The notes: generated by a model not told the origin, from the letters alone. Shown: positions 18,144-28,004, numbered from the stretch's first letter. The stretch: DNA of 64,000 bases from Winogradskyella algicola (GCF_005869935.1 NZ_SZQF01000007.1:164248-228247), one strand, 5' to 3'. Numbers and translations are program-made.

Positions 18144-18563
18144 ATGAAGCAACTTATAATAATTAATGGACCCAATTTAAATCTTCTAGGAAAAAGAGAG
18201 CCTGAGATTTATGGTAGCCAAACTTTTGAAGATTATCTAAAAGTACTTCAGTCTAAGTACAGCAATATTGAGTTAGATTATTATCAATCTAATATTGAAG
18301 GTGAACTCATAGATAAGTTACAAGAAGTTGGTTTTAGTTATGACGGCATTATTTTAAATGCTGGTGCTTATACACATACTTCTGTTGGTATAGGTGATGC
18401 GGTAAAAGCAATTACAGTACCTGTAGTAGAGGTTCATATCTCTAATACCTTTTCTCGTGAAGAAATTAGACACCAATCTTATATTTCACCTTATACCAAA
18501 GGAGTTATTCTTGGTTTTGGTCTAAAAAGCTATGATTTGGCAATAGAAAGTTTTATCTTATAA
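18144..18563 (+). CDS. aroQ: Type II 3-dehydroquinate dehydratase
   Basis: 139 aa, the third enzyme of the shikimate pathway, forming a dodecamer in the cytosol. Signature motifs are present: NGPNLNLLGKREPEIYG at the N-terminus with the catalytic Arg and Tyr on the flexible lid, then YQSNIEGELIDKLQ, ILNAGAYTHTS and VEVHISNTFSREEIR with the catalytic His. The ATG at 18144 gives the usual N-terminus; an upstream in-frame start would lie at the preceding terminator. It is followed after two bases by a small outer-membrane protein gene, an unexpected operon partner. Confidence 0.95.
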   Translation: MKQLIIINGPNLNLLGKREPEIYGSQTFEDYLKVLQSKYSNIELDYYQSNIEGELIDKLQEVGFSYDGIILNAGAYTHTSVGIGDAVKAITVPVVEVHISNTFSREEIRHQSYISPYTKGVILGFGLKSYDLAIESFIL

Positions 18564-18565
18564 TC

Positions 18566-19039
18566 ATGAAAAAATGTATCCTATCCTTAGTAGTCGTTGC
18601 TTTTAGTTTTGTGGCTTTTGCACAAACAGAACTTGGAATTAAAGGTGGATTAAATTTTACCTTTTTTAAAGTTAACGAAGGTGATTTTGGTACTAATCCA
18701 GATATTGAAACAGGTTATTATGGTGGTGTTTTTGTAGATTTTTCTATAGACAATGGGTTTCATATTCAACCAGAGTTACTTTATAAAGGCATTGGTGATT
18801 TTAGATTTTTAAATGCTCCGATTTACTTAAAGTATGATATTTACGATACGGTTCATATTTTGGTAGGACCTAGTTTAAATTACTTTTTTGATTTTTTCTC
18901 TAATAAACTTAAGATAAGAGCAGATCTTAGTTTAGATTATGATTTTTCTTCAGATTTGAGTATACACATGAAATATACTATTGGTTTTGAAGAATTATCT
19001 CCCAACGTACTTTTCCTTGGACTTGGATATAGATTATAA
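18566..19039 (+). CDS. Small outer-membrane beta-barrel protein
   Basis: 157 aa. The signal peptide at 1-19 ends FVAFAQ. The mature part has barrel-type strands (TELGIKGGLNFTFF, GYYGGVFVDFSI, FHIQPELLYKG) and ends VLFLGLGYRL. It resembles the PorT/OMP_b-brl family of the 16628 protein more than that of the 17458 protein, and is shorter than both. It begins two bases after the aroQ stop, so it is co-transcribed with it. Function unknown. Confidence 0.8.
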   Translation: MKKCILSLVVVAFSFVAFAQTELGIKGGLNFTFFKVNEGDFGTNPDIETGYYGGVFVDFSIDNGFHIQPELLYKGIGDFRFLNAPIYLKYDIYDTVHILVGPSLNYFFDFFSNKLKIRADLSLDYDFSSDLSIHMKYTIGFEELSPNVLFLGLGYRL

Positions 19040-19041
19040 AA

Positions 19042-19070
19042 AAAGCGATTCAGTACGAATCGCTTTTTTG
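19042..19070. terminator. Bidirectional terminator
   Basis: AAAGCGATTC and GAATCGCTTT pair around a 5-base loop. An A-run lies on the left and six Ts on the right, between the convergent barrel gene and lpdA. Confidence 0.9.
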
Positions 19071-19088
19071 TGTATTGTGGATGTTTTA

Positions 19089-20465
19089 TTACAAATGTAT
19101 CACTTCATCATAAGCATCTGCTACAGCTTCCATAACGGCTTCACTCATTGTTGGGTGAGGATGAACCGCTTTTAATACTTCATGACCAGTTGTTTCTAAT
19201 TTACGACCTAATACAGCTTCTGCGATCATATCTGTAACACCAGCACCAATCATGTGACAACCTAACCATTCACCATATTTAGCATCAAAAATCACTTTTA
19301 CAAAACCATCTTTGTTTCCACCTGCACTTGCTTTACCCGAAGCTGAGAATGGGAACTTACCAACTTTGATATCATAACCTTGCTCCTTAGCTTGAGCTTC
19401 AGTAAGACCTACACTAGCAACTTCTGGTGAACAATACGTACAACCAGGTATGTTTCCATAATCTAAAGCTTCAACATGCATTCCTGCAATTTTTTCAACA
19501 CAAAGTATGCCTTCAGCAGAAGCAACGTGGGCTAAAGCTTGTCCAGGTGTAACATCTCCAATAGCATAGTAACCAGGTATGTTAGTTTGGTAGTAGTCGT
19601 TTACTAAAATTTTATCTCTGTCAACTGCAATACCAACATCTTCTAATCCAATATTTTCGATGTTAGATTTAATGCCTACTGCAGATAATACCATATCAGC
19701 TTCTAAAACTTCTTCACCTTTTTTAGTTTTTACAGTAGCCTTTACACCTTCACCAGATGTATCCACAGAAGTAACTTCTGCAGAAGTCATGATTTTAATT
19801 CCAGATTTTTTGAAGCTACGCTCTAGTTGCTTGGAAACTTCATCATCTTCAACAGGAACAATTTTTGGCATATATTCTACGATAGTAACTTCCGTTCCCA
19901 TTGAGTTGTAGAAGTAAGCAAACTCAACGCCAATAGCTCCAGAGCCAACCACAATCATTTTTTTAGGTTGTTTATCTAACGTCATTGCTTTTCTGTAACC
20001 TATTACTTTCTTACCATCTTGTGGCAGGCTAGGCAACTCGCGAGAACGAGCACCTGTTGCAATTATGATATGATCAGCCGAATACTCTTTACCATCAACA
20101 TCAACTTTCTTTCCTGGCTTAACTTTTCCGAAGCCCTCAATAACATCAATTTTATTCTTTTTCATTAGGAACTTTACACCATTACTCATGCCATCTGCAA
20201 CACCACGGCTTCGCTTTACAACGGCATCAAAATCGTGTTCTGCATCTTTAACTTTTAAACCGTAATCTTCAGCGTGTTTTAGATATTCAAAAACCTGAGC
20301 AGACTTTAAAAGTGCTTTTGTAGGTATACAGCCCCAATTTAAACATACACCTCCAAGACTTTCTTTCTCTACAACAGCGGTTTTAAAACCTAATTGAGAT
20401 GCTCTAATTGCTGTTACGTAGCCACCAGGACCACTTCCTAATACTATGATATCGTATTTACTCAT
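19089..20465 (-). CDS. lpdA: Dihydrolipoyl dehydrogenase (E3)
   Basis: 458 aa flavoprotein reoxidising dihydrolipoamide in pyruvate and 2-oxoglutarate dehydrogenase and in glycine cleavage. The FAD motif VLGSGPGGYVTAIRA opens the protein. The redox-active disulfide is in GGVCLNWGCIPTKALL, the NAD motif is VVGSGAIGVEFA, and the C-terminal interface carries the catalytic His-Glu motif HPHPTMSEAVMEA. Length is normal. It is alone on its strand, convergent with the barrel gene, with no E1 or E2 gene nearby, which is usual for flavobacteria where one E3 serves several complexes. Confidence 0.95.
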   Translation of the reverse strand: MSKYDIIVLGSGPGGYVTAIRASQLGFKTAVVEKESLGGVCLNWGCIPTKALLKSAQVFEYLKHAEDYGLKVKDAEHDFDAVVKRSRGVADGMSNGVKFLMKKNKIDVIEGFGKVKPGKKVDVDGKEYSADHIIIATGARSRELPSLPQDGKKVIGYRKAMTLDKQPKKMIVVGSGAIGVEFAYFYNSMGTEVTIVEYMPKIVPVEDDEVSKQLERSFKKSGIKIMTSAEVTSVDTSGEGVKATVKTKKGEEVLEADMVLSAVGIKSNIENIGLEDVGIAVDRDKILVNDYYQTNIPGYYAIGDVTPGQALAHVASAEGILCVEKIAGMHVEALDYGNIPGCTYCSPEVASVGLTEAQAKEQGYDIKVGKFPFSASGKASAGGNKDGFVKVIFDAKYGEWLGCHMIGAGVTDMIAEAVLGRKLETTGHEVLKAVHPHPTMSEAVMEAVADAYDEVIHL

Positions 20466-20522
20466 GAGTAATTTTTTAATTGAATTTTTGAGAGTACGAA
20501 TTTACGAAACCAAAATGTAATA

Positions 20523-21074
20523 TTAAAGGTCTTCTGTAAAATGTCTTTTGCCTTTGTCTTTAGAAAATTTTTCTTTGTTGTAATCTTTCGATTTTCCTTT
20601 TGGTATGGATAAGGATTGCCAATTATTTCCTTTAGTAAGTTTTCCTAAAAATACAATTTGACCAACATGATAGGCATAATGCATCATTTGTCGATTTACA
20701 GCTTCAACAACTGTGTGGCCTTGATTTCTTATGTAGATTATACGCTCTAAATCTTCATTCTTTAAAGACTTTATAGCGCCAAACAGACAATCCCAACCTT
20801 TATTCCATGTGGATAGAAGTTCTTCTTTAGAGTGAAATGTATCAATAAATTCTTCATCGCGTTGTCTCCATTCTTTTTCGCCATCTTCGGTTAGAAAATT
20901 TGTCCAGCGACTTAGCATGTTGCCAACAATATGCTTTACTATTATAGATATAGAATTTGAATCTTCAGCAAACTCTCTTTTTAATTCATCAAAAGTTAAG
21001 TTTGCAAAAGTTTTATCGCCAAGACTTTTGTAATATTCAAATTGCTTAATACTGCTCTCAATGTAATTATTCAT
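20523..21074 (-). CDS. DinB-like protein (DUF1572 family)
   Basis: 183 aa four-helix-bundle protein. It has the histidines expected for a DinB/YfiT-type metal site: IVKHIVGNM and the pair in MMHYAYHVGQIVFLG. DUF1572 proteins are soluble and of unknown activity; relatives are thiol-dependent transferases. The C-terminal 30 residues are very basic (KGKSKDYNKEKFSKDKGK). The ATG at 21074 overlaps the end of msrB by eight bases, so translation is probably coupled. A longer in-frame start upstream is less likely. The link to msrB hints at thiol or oxidative stress, but this is inference. Confidence 0.8.
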   Translation of the reverse strand: MNNYIESSIKQFEYYKSLGDKTFANLTFDELKREFAEDSNSISIIVKHIVGNMLSRWTNFLTEDGEKEWRQRDEEFIDTFHSKEELLSTWNKGWDCLFGAIKSLKNEDLERIIYIRNQGHTVVEAVNRQMMHYAYHVGQIVFLGKLTKGNNWQSLSIPKGKSKDYNKEKFSKDKGKRHFTEDL

Positions 21075-21564
21075 CTTTTTTAGTGTCCTCTGGTACAAAA
21101 TTTAATGCCACGCCATTAATACAATGACGTTTTCCTGTGGTGTCTTTTGGGCCATCATTAAACACATGGCCTAGATGTCCTCCACAAGTTGCGCAATGTT
21201 CTTCAGTACGAGCATAACCAATTTTGTAGTCTGTGGAAAAAGCAACATTACCTTCTATTTCTCTGTCAAAGCTTGGCCAGCCAGTACCAGAATCAAATTT
21301 ATGTTCACTTTTAAATAACGGTGTATCACAAGCAGCACAATGGTAAACTCCTTTTTCGTAATTTTTGTTCAATGGACTTGAGAAAGCACGTTCGGTACCT
21401 GCCTCTCTAAGAACATAGTATTCCATTTCGGTTAATTCAGCTTTCCATTCAGCTTCGGTTTTTGTAATTGGAAACTCTTCCGACTCCTCATTTTCTTTTT
21501 TTTGAGCAGAGCCATTACAATTGAATAAAAGAGCGGTTAAGGAAAATAATAAGATCTTTTTCAT
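21067..21564 (-). CDS. msrB: Peptide-methionine (R)-S-oxide reductase, lipoprotein form
   Basis: 165 aa. The signal peptide has a lipobox-like LLFNC (Cys 16), so this MsrB is predicted to be an envelope lipoprotein repairing oxidised methionine outside the cytoplasm. The catalytic domain carries both zinc-binding pairs (CAACD and CATCGGHLGHVF). The catalytic cysteine lies in GKRHCINGVALNF and the substrate motif is FDSGTGWPSF. No MsrA domain is attached. It is first gene of a two-gene unit with the DinB-like protein. The 265-base gap before the divergent glucan locus is AT-rich and holds no gene I can support. Confidence 0.93.
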   Translation of the reverse strand: MKKILLFSLTALLFNCNGSAQKKENEESEEFPITKTEAEWKAELTEMEYYVLREAGTERAFSSPLNKNYEKGVYHCAACDTPLFKSEHKFDSGTGWPSFDREIEGNVAFSTDYKIGYARTEEHCATCGGHLGHVFNDGPKDTTGKRHCINGVALNFVPEDTKKDE

Positions 21565-21829
21565 AGCTTAAATTTACGATTTTAAATAAACCTTTTGTCG
21601 TATTAAGTTTTAAAAAATTACAAAGCTTTCAGTATAATTTTTATTATTAAGTAATTGGATTAAAGAGTTGATAAAATCATAATATTTAAGTAAATTACAT
21701 TGATATTTTTTTAAATACCTTTTTCCATCGTATTAGTTATGCCTAGTGACTATTATAATGTGTTGTAAACATTCATTGTGTAAATAAGTAATTTAGATCT
21801 TACAACTAACAAGTATTAAATAAATTTAG

Positions 21830-23038
21830 ATGAAAGTATTGTTTCTTACCAGAGAATTTCCTCCTTACGTTTATGGTGGTGCAGGTGTGCACGTAGAATA
21901 TTTAGCAAAGGAATTGTCTGAATTAATGGAAGTAGAAGTAAGAACTTTTGGAGACCAAGATAAAAAAACTAACAATCTCAGTATTAAAGGTTATCCTTTT
22001 GAAGATGGTTTTTTTAAAGATAGTGATAGTAAGCTTAAGTCTATTTTTAAGACCTTAAGTACAGGACTTCATATGAATGCTGATACCATAGACGCAGATA
22101 TTGTACACTGCCACACTTGGTACTCGCATTTTGCAGGTATTATGGCAAAGTTGTGTTATGGAAAACCTTTAGTGGTAACTACACATTCCTTAGAGCCTTT
22201 GAGACCATGGAAAAGTGAGCAATTAGGTAGAGGCTATGATGCGTCTTCTTGGGTAGAAAAAACCGCTATAGAAATGGCAGATTGTTTAATTGCTGTATCA
22301 GAAGAAACGAAACAAGACATTATCAAACATTTTGATGTTGATAAAAATAAAATTGAAGTCGTATATAATGGCATTGATTTAAAAGAGTATAGCATTGTAA
22401 ACGAAACCGATGTACTAGAAGCTTACGGCATCGACAAAAGCAAACCATATGTCCTTTTTGTTGGAAGAATAACACGACAAAAAGGAATAGTTCATTTAGT
22501 TAATGCCATTAAGTATATTGATGCTGATACTCAAATTGTATTATGTGCTGGCGCTCCAGATACAGAAGCGATTGCCAAAGAAATGGAAGATGCTGTAGCA
22601 AAAGCTTCTAAAACACGTGATAACATTTTTTGGATTGATAAAATGTTAGATAAAAAAGATGTTATTCAATTATATTCTCATGCAGATGTGTTTTGTTGTC
22701 CATCAATCTATGAGCCATTTGGAATTATAAATATAGAGGCTATGGCATGCGAAACAGCCGTAGTAGCTAGTGCAGTTGGTGGTATAAAAGAAGTAGTTAT
22801 TGAAGGTGAAACAGGTTTACTAGTAAATCTAGAGCAGCAAAATGTTGCACCTTTTGAGCCTGTAAATCCAGACCAATTTTCTAGAGATTTAGCTAATGGT
22901 ATCAATAAAGTTATTGGGAATAAGGAACTAAGAGAAAAAATGGCCAAGAATGGACGACAGCGTGTAGAAGAGTTTTTCGACTGGAAAGCCATTGCAAAGC
23001 AAACCAAAAGCATATATCAATCCTTAAGCGTTAAGTAA
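21830..23038 (+). CDS. glgM: GT4 glycosyltransferase, GlgM-type maltose-1-phosphate synthase / glycogen synthase
   Basis: 402 aa. The N-terminus (LTREFPPYVYGGAGVHVEYL) matches the actinobacterial GlgA/GlgM (GT4) family and not the GT5 E. coli GlgA, which has a KTGGL loop and is longer. The nucleotide-sugar motif EPFGIINIEAMACETAVV (E-x7-E) and FVGRITRQKG are intact. In mycobacteria this enzyme joins ADP-glucose and glucose-1-phosphate to give alpha-maltose-1-phosphate, the GlgE donor. The GlgE gene downstream supports that role here. The alternative is direct glucan elongation. The stop codon abuts the ATG of glgC (TAAATG), so they are one operon. Confidence 0.85.
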   Translation: MKVLFLTREFPPYVYGGAGVHVEYLAKELSELMEVEVRTFGDQDKKTNNLSIKGYPFEDGFFKDSDSKLKSIFKTLSTGLHMNADTIDADIVHCHTWYSHFAGIMAKLCYGKPLVVTTHSLEPLRPWKSEQLGRGYDASSWVEKTAIEMADCLIAVSEETKQDIIKHFDVDKNKIEVVYNGIDLKEYSIVNETDVLEAYGIDKSKPYVLFVGRITRQKGIVHLVNAIKYIDADTQIVLCAGAPDTEAIAKEMEDAVAKASKTRDNIFWIDKMLDKKDVIQLYSHADVFCCPSIYEPFGIINIEAMACETAVVASAVGGIKEVVIEGETGLLVNLEQQNVAPFEPVNPDQFSRDLANGINKVIGNKELREKMAKNGRQRVEEFFDWKAIAKQTKSIYQSLSVK

Positions 23039-24307
23039 ATGATAAACGACAAAGTATTAAGTATAATATTAGGAGGAGGACAAGGCTCTCGTCTTTATCC
23101 ATTAACAGAAAGCAGGTCTAAACCTGCTGTACCCATTGCCGGAAAGTATAGATTGGTAGATATACCTATTTCAAATTGCATCAATTCTGATATTAAACGT
23201 ATGTATGTTTTAACACAGTTTAATTCAGCGTCCTTAAACAGGCATATAAAAAATACTTACCACTTTAGCTTTTTTAGTTCGGCATTTGTAGATGTTTTGG
23301 CAGCAGAACAAACTATTGCTAGTGATAAATGGTTTCAGGGTACTGCAGATGCAGTTAGGCAGAGTTTGCATCACTTTTTAAGGCATGATTTTGAATATGC
23401 CTTAATACTTTCAGGTGATCAACTTTACCAAATGGATTTTAACAAAATGATTGATGCTCATGAAGCGAGTGGCGCAGAAATTTCAATAGCAACTCAACCC
23501 GTAAACGCTAAGGATGCAACTTCTTTTGGTATATTAAAAACCGATGATAATAATTTTATTTCTTCGTTTGTAGAAAAACCAGATGCTTCATTATTGCCCG
23601 ATTGGTCCTCACCCGTAAGTGAAGACATGCAGAAAGCAGGAAGAAATTATTTGGCATCAATGGGTATTTATATTTTCAATAAAGAGTTATTGGTTGAATT
23701 ATTAAAAAATCCTGATACAGTTGACTTTGGAAGAGAAATAATTCCTGAGGCAATTAAAAACCATAAAACGTTAAGCTACCAATTTGAAGGCTATTGGACA
23801 GATATAGGAAATATTGATAGCTTTTTTGAAGCAAATCTTGGATTGACTGACGATATACCGAAGTTTAACCTGTACGATAATGAAAGACGTATCTATACCA
23901 ATGCTAGGATTTTACCAACTTCAAAAATATCAGGTACGCTTCTAGACAGAACTGTAATTTCTGAAGGTTCTATTATACATGCTGCAAAAATTGAACGCTC
24001 GGTTATTGGAATTCGTTCTAGAATTGGTGCAGAATCTACAGTTATTAACTGCTACATGATGGGTTGTGATCGCTATGAGTCTTTAGAGGAAGTAGAATCA
24101 AAAAAGATTAAAATTTTTATGGGTATTGGTGAACGTTGTTTTATAAAAAATGCAATTCTCGATAAAAACTGCAGAATAGGTGATGATGTTAGGATTAACG
24201 GCGGAAAGCAATTAAAAGATGTTGAAACTGACAGTTATTTTGTTAAAGATGGCATTGTGGTTGTGAAAAAAAACGCAGTTATTCCACCAAGAACCATTAT
24301 TCAATAA
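23039..24307 (+). CDS. glgC: Glucose-1-phosphate adenylyltransferase
   Basis: 422 aa. It makes ADP-glucose from ATP and glucose-1-phosphate, the committed step of bacterial glucan synthesis. The nucleotidyl-transferase motif GGGQGSRLYPLTESRSKPAVP, the active-site region YALILSGDQLYQMD, the FVEKPDAS sugar-phosphate motif with Lys, and the C-terminal left-handed beta-helix (VIGIRSRIGAESTVINC, GDDVRINGGK) are all present. The start codon follows the GlgM-type gene's stop directly. No terminator is visible in the 121 bases before glgE. Allosteric control cannot be judged from sequence alone. Confidence 0.95.
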   Translation: MINDKVLSIILGGGQGSRLYPLTESRSKPAVPIAGKYRLVDIPISNCINSDIKRMYVLTQFNSASLNRHIKNTYHFSFFSSAFVDVLAAEQTIASDKWFQGTADAVRQSLHHFLRHDFEYALILSGDQLYQMDFNKMIDAHEASGAEISIATQPVNAKDATSFGILKTDDNNFISSFVEKPDASLLPDWSSPVSEDMQKAGRNYLASMGIYIFNKELLVELLKNPDTVDFGREIIPEAIKNHKTLSYQFEGYWTDIGNIDSFFEANLGLTDDIPKFNLYDNERRIYTNARILPTSKISGTLLDRTVISEGSIIHAAKIERSVIGIRSRIGAESTVINCYMMGCDRYESLEEVESKKIKIFMGIGERCFIKNAILDKNCRIGDDVRINGGKQLKDVETDSYFVKDGIVVVKKNAVIPPRTIIQ

Positions 24308-24336
24308 TCAATAAATTTAGTAATACTTAATTAATT

Positions 24337-24352
24337 CAAACGTTGTAGTTTG
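24337..24352 (+). promoter_or_regulatory. Candidate operator shared by glgE and GH31 units
   Basis: CAAACGTTGTAGTTTG has inverted ends (CAAAC/GTTTG) and lies 77 bases before the glgE ATG. Its core AACGTTGTAGTT recurs with one mismatch at 29969-29980, before the GH31 gene. A LacI-type regulator would suit, but none is encoded here. Confidence 0.35.
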
Positions 24353-24428
24353 CACCTCTTTATTTATTCCTTTTATATGTCGAGTTTGTATATTACTTTC
24401 GTTATGTAATCAACAATCAATTAGCAAG

Positions 24429-26366
24429 ATGCAGAACCAAAAACGTGTTGTCATAGACGCAGTAAAACCACAAATAAATTGTGGTAAATTTTTTATAAAA
24501 CGTATTGTAAACGAAATTGTAAATGTAGAAGCTCATGTACTGGTAGATGGACACGACGTTATTGCAGCTTCGGTCTTGTTTAAACACGAAAACGCTAAAA
24601 AGTGGAGCGAGGTAAGAATGCATCATGTAGTTAATGATGAATGGAAAGCCTCGTTTACTGTAGAAAAACAAGGTTTTTACGTATATAAGGTTGAAGGTTG
24701 GGTAGACTATGCATTGAATTGGCAACATGGTATTGAACGAAAAATTGACGATAATCAACATGTAAAGTCAGAACTTTTAGAAGGAGTAACCTATCTTAAA
24801 CCGTTACTAAAAAAAGCCTCAAAAAAAGAAAAAGAATACTTAGACCACTGCATAGATTGTTTTGAAAATGAAAGTAAATATGATGAGGCAATCAAAGAAG
24901 CAACATCTCATAAGCTACACGATATCTTTGTAAAATATCCAGAAAAGCATTTGGTTAATGAATCTAAAGAGTTACAAATCTATGTAGATAGAAAAAAAGC
25001 GCTTTTTAGTACCTGGTATGAATTCTTCCCTAGATCTTCTTCTCAGATAGAAGGTCAGCACGGCACATTTAAAGATTGTGAACGCTTGTTGCCTCGTATT
25101 GCCGAAATGGGTTTTGATACCTTGTATTTTCCGCCAGTTCATCCTATAGGGGAAGTTAATCGTAAAGGAAAAAACAATACAACTAATGCCAATGAAGGAG
25201 ATGTAGGATCTGCTTGGGGAATTGGCTCGCAATATGGCGGACATAACGATATACACCCACAACTAGGAACTGTTGAGGATTTTAAAGCTTTGGTTAAAAA
25301 AGCTAAAGATTTGGGTATTGAAGTTGCAATGGATTACGCATTGCAAGCTGCTCCTGATCATCCTTGGGTAAAAGAGCATCCAGATTGGTTTAAATGGCGA
25401 CCAGACGGAACCGTCCAGTATGCCGAGAATCCACCAAAAAAATATCAAGATATTTTACCAATTTATTGGGAAAGTAAAGACTATAAAAACCTTTGGAAAG
25501 AATGTTTAGATATTTTAATCTATTGGATAGATTGCGACATCAAAGTATTTAGGGTAGACAACCCACATACTAAACCTTACTATTTCTGGAATTGGATTAT
25601 TACTGAAGTAAAAAAACAACATCCAGATGTCCTTTTCTTAGCAGAAGCATTTACAAAACCAAAGGTTATGCAGCAATTAGCTAAACAAGGTTATACGCAA
25701 TCATATACCTATTTTACTTGGAGGAATAATAAACAAGAGCTTATTGAGTATATGACTGAGCTTACTCAAACCGATCAGCGTGAGTATATGAGACCGAATT
25801 TTTGGCCAAATACACCAGATATCAACCCATATCACTTGCAAGGCGCTAACGAGTCTAAATATATACAACGCTATGTATTAGCTGCAACATTAAGTTCTAA
25901 TATTGGTATCTATGGCCCTGTATTTGAACAACAGTTAGATAATGCTATTCCTGGAAAGGAAGAGTATTATATGTCTGAAAAGTTTGAAGTGAAGCACTAC
26001 AATTGGGATGTGCAAAATAAACTGACGTCTATAATATCAAAGGTAAATGCTATCCGTCATCAACATGAAGCATTGCAACAAACAAATAACATTAAATTCT
26101 GTCATGTAGAGAATGATAATCTATTGGCTTATTATAAATGGAATGATTCAAAAACAGACGAGTTATTAATCATTGTTAGTTTAGAACAATACTATGCACA
26201 ACAGGGAACAGTTCAATTGCCTTTGCAAGATTTAGAAATTCATTCTGGCCAGCAAGTAACTGTAAATGATTTAGTTACAGGAAGCAGTTATAATTGGCAT
26301 AACGAATGGAATTTCATTGAGTTGCATCCCACCTTACCATTTCATATATTTAAAATAAATAAATAG
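24429..26366 (+). CDS. glgE: Alpha-1,4-glucan:maltose-1-phosphate maltosyltransferase GlgE
   Basis: 645 aa GH13_3 enzyme transferring maltosyl units from alpha-maltose-1-phosphate to glucan ends. The N-terminal beta-sandwich (1-100) and a helical insert are followed by the catalytic barrel with YFPPVHPIGEVNRKGKNN, the catalytic Asp D377 in FRVDNPHTKP and the acid/base E406 in FLAEAFTKP. The 29-residue spacing between these two equals that of Streptomyces GlgE. The PHTKP signature separates it from amylases. It is the first gene of a tightly packed run (two bases to the maltokinase). The preceding gap carries the candidate operator. Confidence 0.93.
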   Translation: MQNQKRVVIDAVKPQINCGKFFIKRIVNEIVNVEAHVLVDGHDVIAASVLFKHENAKKWSEVRMHHVVNDEWKASFTVEKQGFYVYKVEGWVDYALNWQHGIERKIDDNQHVKSELLEGVTYLKPLLKKASKKEKEYLDHCIDCFENESKYDEAIKEATSHKLHDIFVKYPEKHLVNESKELQIYVDRKKALFSTWYEFFPRSSSQIEGQHGTFKDCERLLPRIAEMGFDTLYFPPVHPIGEVNRKGKNNTTNANEGDVGSAWGIGSQYGGHNDIHPQLGTVEDFKALVKKAKDLGIEVAMDYALQAAPDHPWVKEHPDWFKWRPDGTVQYAENPPKKYQDILPIYWESKDYKNLWKECLDILIYWIDCDIKVFRVDNPHTKPYYFWNWIITEVKKQHPDVLFLAEAFTKPKVMQQLAKQGYTQSYTYFTWRNNKQELIEYMTELTQTDQREYMRPNFWPNTPDINPYHLQGANESKYIQRYVLAATLSSNIGIYGPVFEQQLDNAIPGKEEYYMSEKFEVKHYNWDVQNKLTSIISKVNAIRHQHEALQQTNNIKFCHVENDNLLAYYKWNDSKTDELLIIVSLEQYYAQQGTVQLPLQDLEIHSGQQVTVNDLVTGSSYNWHNEWNFIELHPTLPFHIFKINK

Positions 26367-26368
26367 AA

Positions 26369-28000
26369 ATGTCTAAAAAGAAATCTACAACAGTCAATCT
26401 AAAAACTCCTTACAATTTTGATGTAGAGTGGGAAGATTTGATGGAAAATAAAGATTTTGTAAAAACATTTCTTTCAGACGTTTTAGAAAAGTATATTATT
26501 AAGCAACGTTGGTATGGTGGTAAATCGAGTAAACTAAAATATATTGAATTAGCTGAATATTTCAGAATTCAGCAAAATGAAGAAGTATATTATGGACTTA
26601 TTTTAGAAGTTAATTTCACCGAAGCTTTTTACCAACACTATTTTTTGCCTATAGCGTTTGTGTCAGACGAAAGCTTCGCAAAAGACGACCGCATACTTCC
26701 CATAAGTATTCAAAACCAAGAAGGATTTATAATAGATGCCATAAATCTAGAAGCCTTTAGAAAAGTGGTTTTTGAGCGCATACTAAATGCTGTGCCAAAA
26801 GACAGAACTCGAGTACAGTATAAAAAAAGCTCAAATTTTTCAGATTGCCATTACGAGTCGTCAAGATTCATGGGTATGGAGCAGAGTAATACTTCTATTG
26901 TATACAATGATAAGTATGTTTTAAAGTTTTTTAGACGCATCTATGCAGACCGCAATCCAGATTACGAGATGAGTCGTTTTTTGTCCGAAAAGAAAGACTT
27001 TAAGAACACACCTGCTTATTTGGGCAGTATGCAAATTAAAGACCATGAAAACACCAATATAACCATAGCTTTAATGAATGAATTGGTGCCAAATGAAGGC
27101 GATGCTTGGGATTATATGTTAAAAGAACTTCATAAGGTGTTTTCAAATTTAGAGTATAAAAACATTAACATAAATCGTCTGCCTCACACAGAACCTTTTG
27201 AGCGGTTGACCATTAGAGATATTCCTGCGCAAATTATTGATTGGGCAGGTTTAAATGTTTTTACAAAAATACAGACACTTGCCAAGCGTACTGCCGAGAT
27301 GCACATCGCTCTGGGCTCTGAGTTTGAAGATACATCCTTTACTCCAGAAAGATTTAATGGCGATTACACAGTATGGCTAAAAAACAGATTGCTTTACCAG
27401 TTCCAAAACCGTTTAAATGCGGTTGAAAACAATCTACATAAGTTAGATGGCTTAGCATTAGAACTAGCCAATGAATTTTTAGAACGTAAAAATGAAATTA
27501 GAAAACGATTCTTAAATTTTGATTGGACCAAGCTAAAAGGGGAGCGTTTGAGAGTACACGGAGATTACCACTTAGGTCAAGTTCTCGTTAAGAACGATGA
27601 TTTCTACATTCTCGATTTTGAAGGTGAGCCTGAAAGTACCATTAGAGATAGAAAAGTAAAGCAGCCACCATTAAAGGACGTTGCAGGTTTATTTAGATCA
27701 TTTCATTATGCTATATATGCGACAATCTTTAATAATCAAGATAAATATAAACAAAGTCAAGAAGAACTTTTTAAAGCTGGTGAAATCTTGTATCAATATT
27801 TTATTGGTTTGTTTTTAGGAACTTATGTTGTCGAAATTCAAAATGCTAATATTAATATCGGCTATCAGCAAGAACGTATCTTTTTATTAAAATATTCACT
27901 ATTAGAAAAAGCAGTTTACGAATTAGGTTACGAGCTTAATTCTCGACCACTTTGGGCAGTTATTCCTTTAAAAGGAATTTCAAATATTATCAACCACTAA
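26369..28000 (+). CDS. mak: Maltokinase (Pep2/Mak family)
   Basis: 543 aa, aminoglycoside-phosphotransferase-like kinase making maltose-1-phosphate from maltose and ATP. The N-terminal cap contains FLSDVLEKYIIKQRWYGGK, characteristic of Mak/Pep2. The catalytic loop is HGDYHLGQVLVKND (H397) and the metal motif is ILDFEGEP, followed by the conserved KQPPLKDVAGLFRSFHYA. In actinobacteria it is often fused to or next to trehalose synthase TreS. Here it is unfused and no treS is present in the window. It is two bases after glgE and four before glgB, so translation is likely coupled. Confidence 0.9.
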   Translation: MSKKKSTTVNLKTPYNFDVEWEDLMENKDFVKTFLSDVLEKYIIKQRWYGGKSSKLKYIELAEYFRIQQNEEVYYGLILEVNFTEAFYQHYFLPIAFVSDESFAKDDRILPISIQNQEGFIIDAINLEAFRKVVFERILNAVPKDRTRVQYKKSSNFSDCHYESSRFMGMEQSNTSIVYNDKYVLKFFRRIYADRNPDYEMSRFLSEKKDFKNTPAYLGSMQIKDHENTNITIALMNELVPNEGDAWDYMLKELHKVFSNLEYKNININRLPHTEPFERLTIRDIPAQIIDWAGLNVFTKIQTLAKRTAEMHIALGSEFEDTSFTPERFNGDYTVWLKNRLLYQFQNRLNAVENNLHKLDGLALELANEFLERKNEIRKRFLNFDWTKLKGERLRVHGDYHLGQVLVKNDDFYILDFEGEPESTIRDRKVKQPPLKDVAGLFRSFHYAIYATIFNNQDKYKQSQEELFKAGEILYQYFIGLFLGTYVVEIQNANINIGYQQERIFLLKYSLLEKAVYELGYELNSRPLWAVIPLKGISNIINH

Positions 28001-28004
28001 ATTT

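Noticed and set aside
21830..23038. Naming the GT4 gene as an E. coli-type GlgA
   Set aside because: The N-terminal YGGAGVHVEYL pattern, the length and the GlgE neighbour fit the actinobacterial GlgM group; the KTGGL loop of GT5 GlgA is absent.
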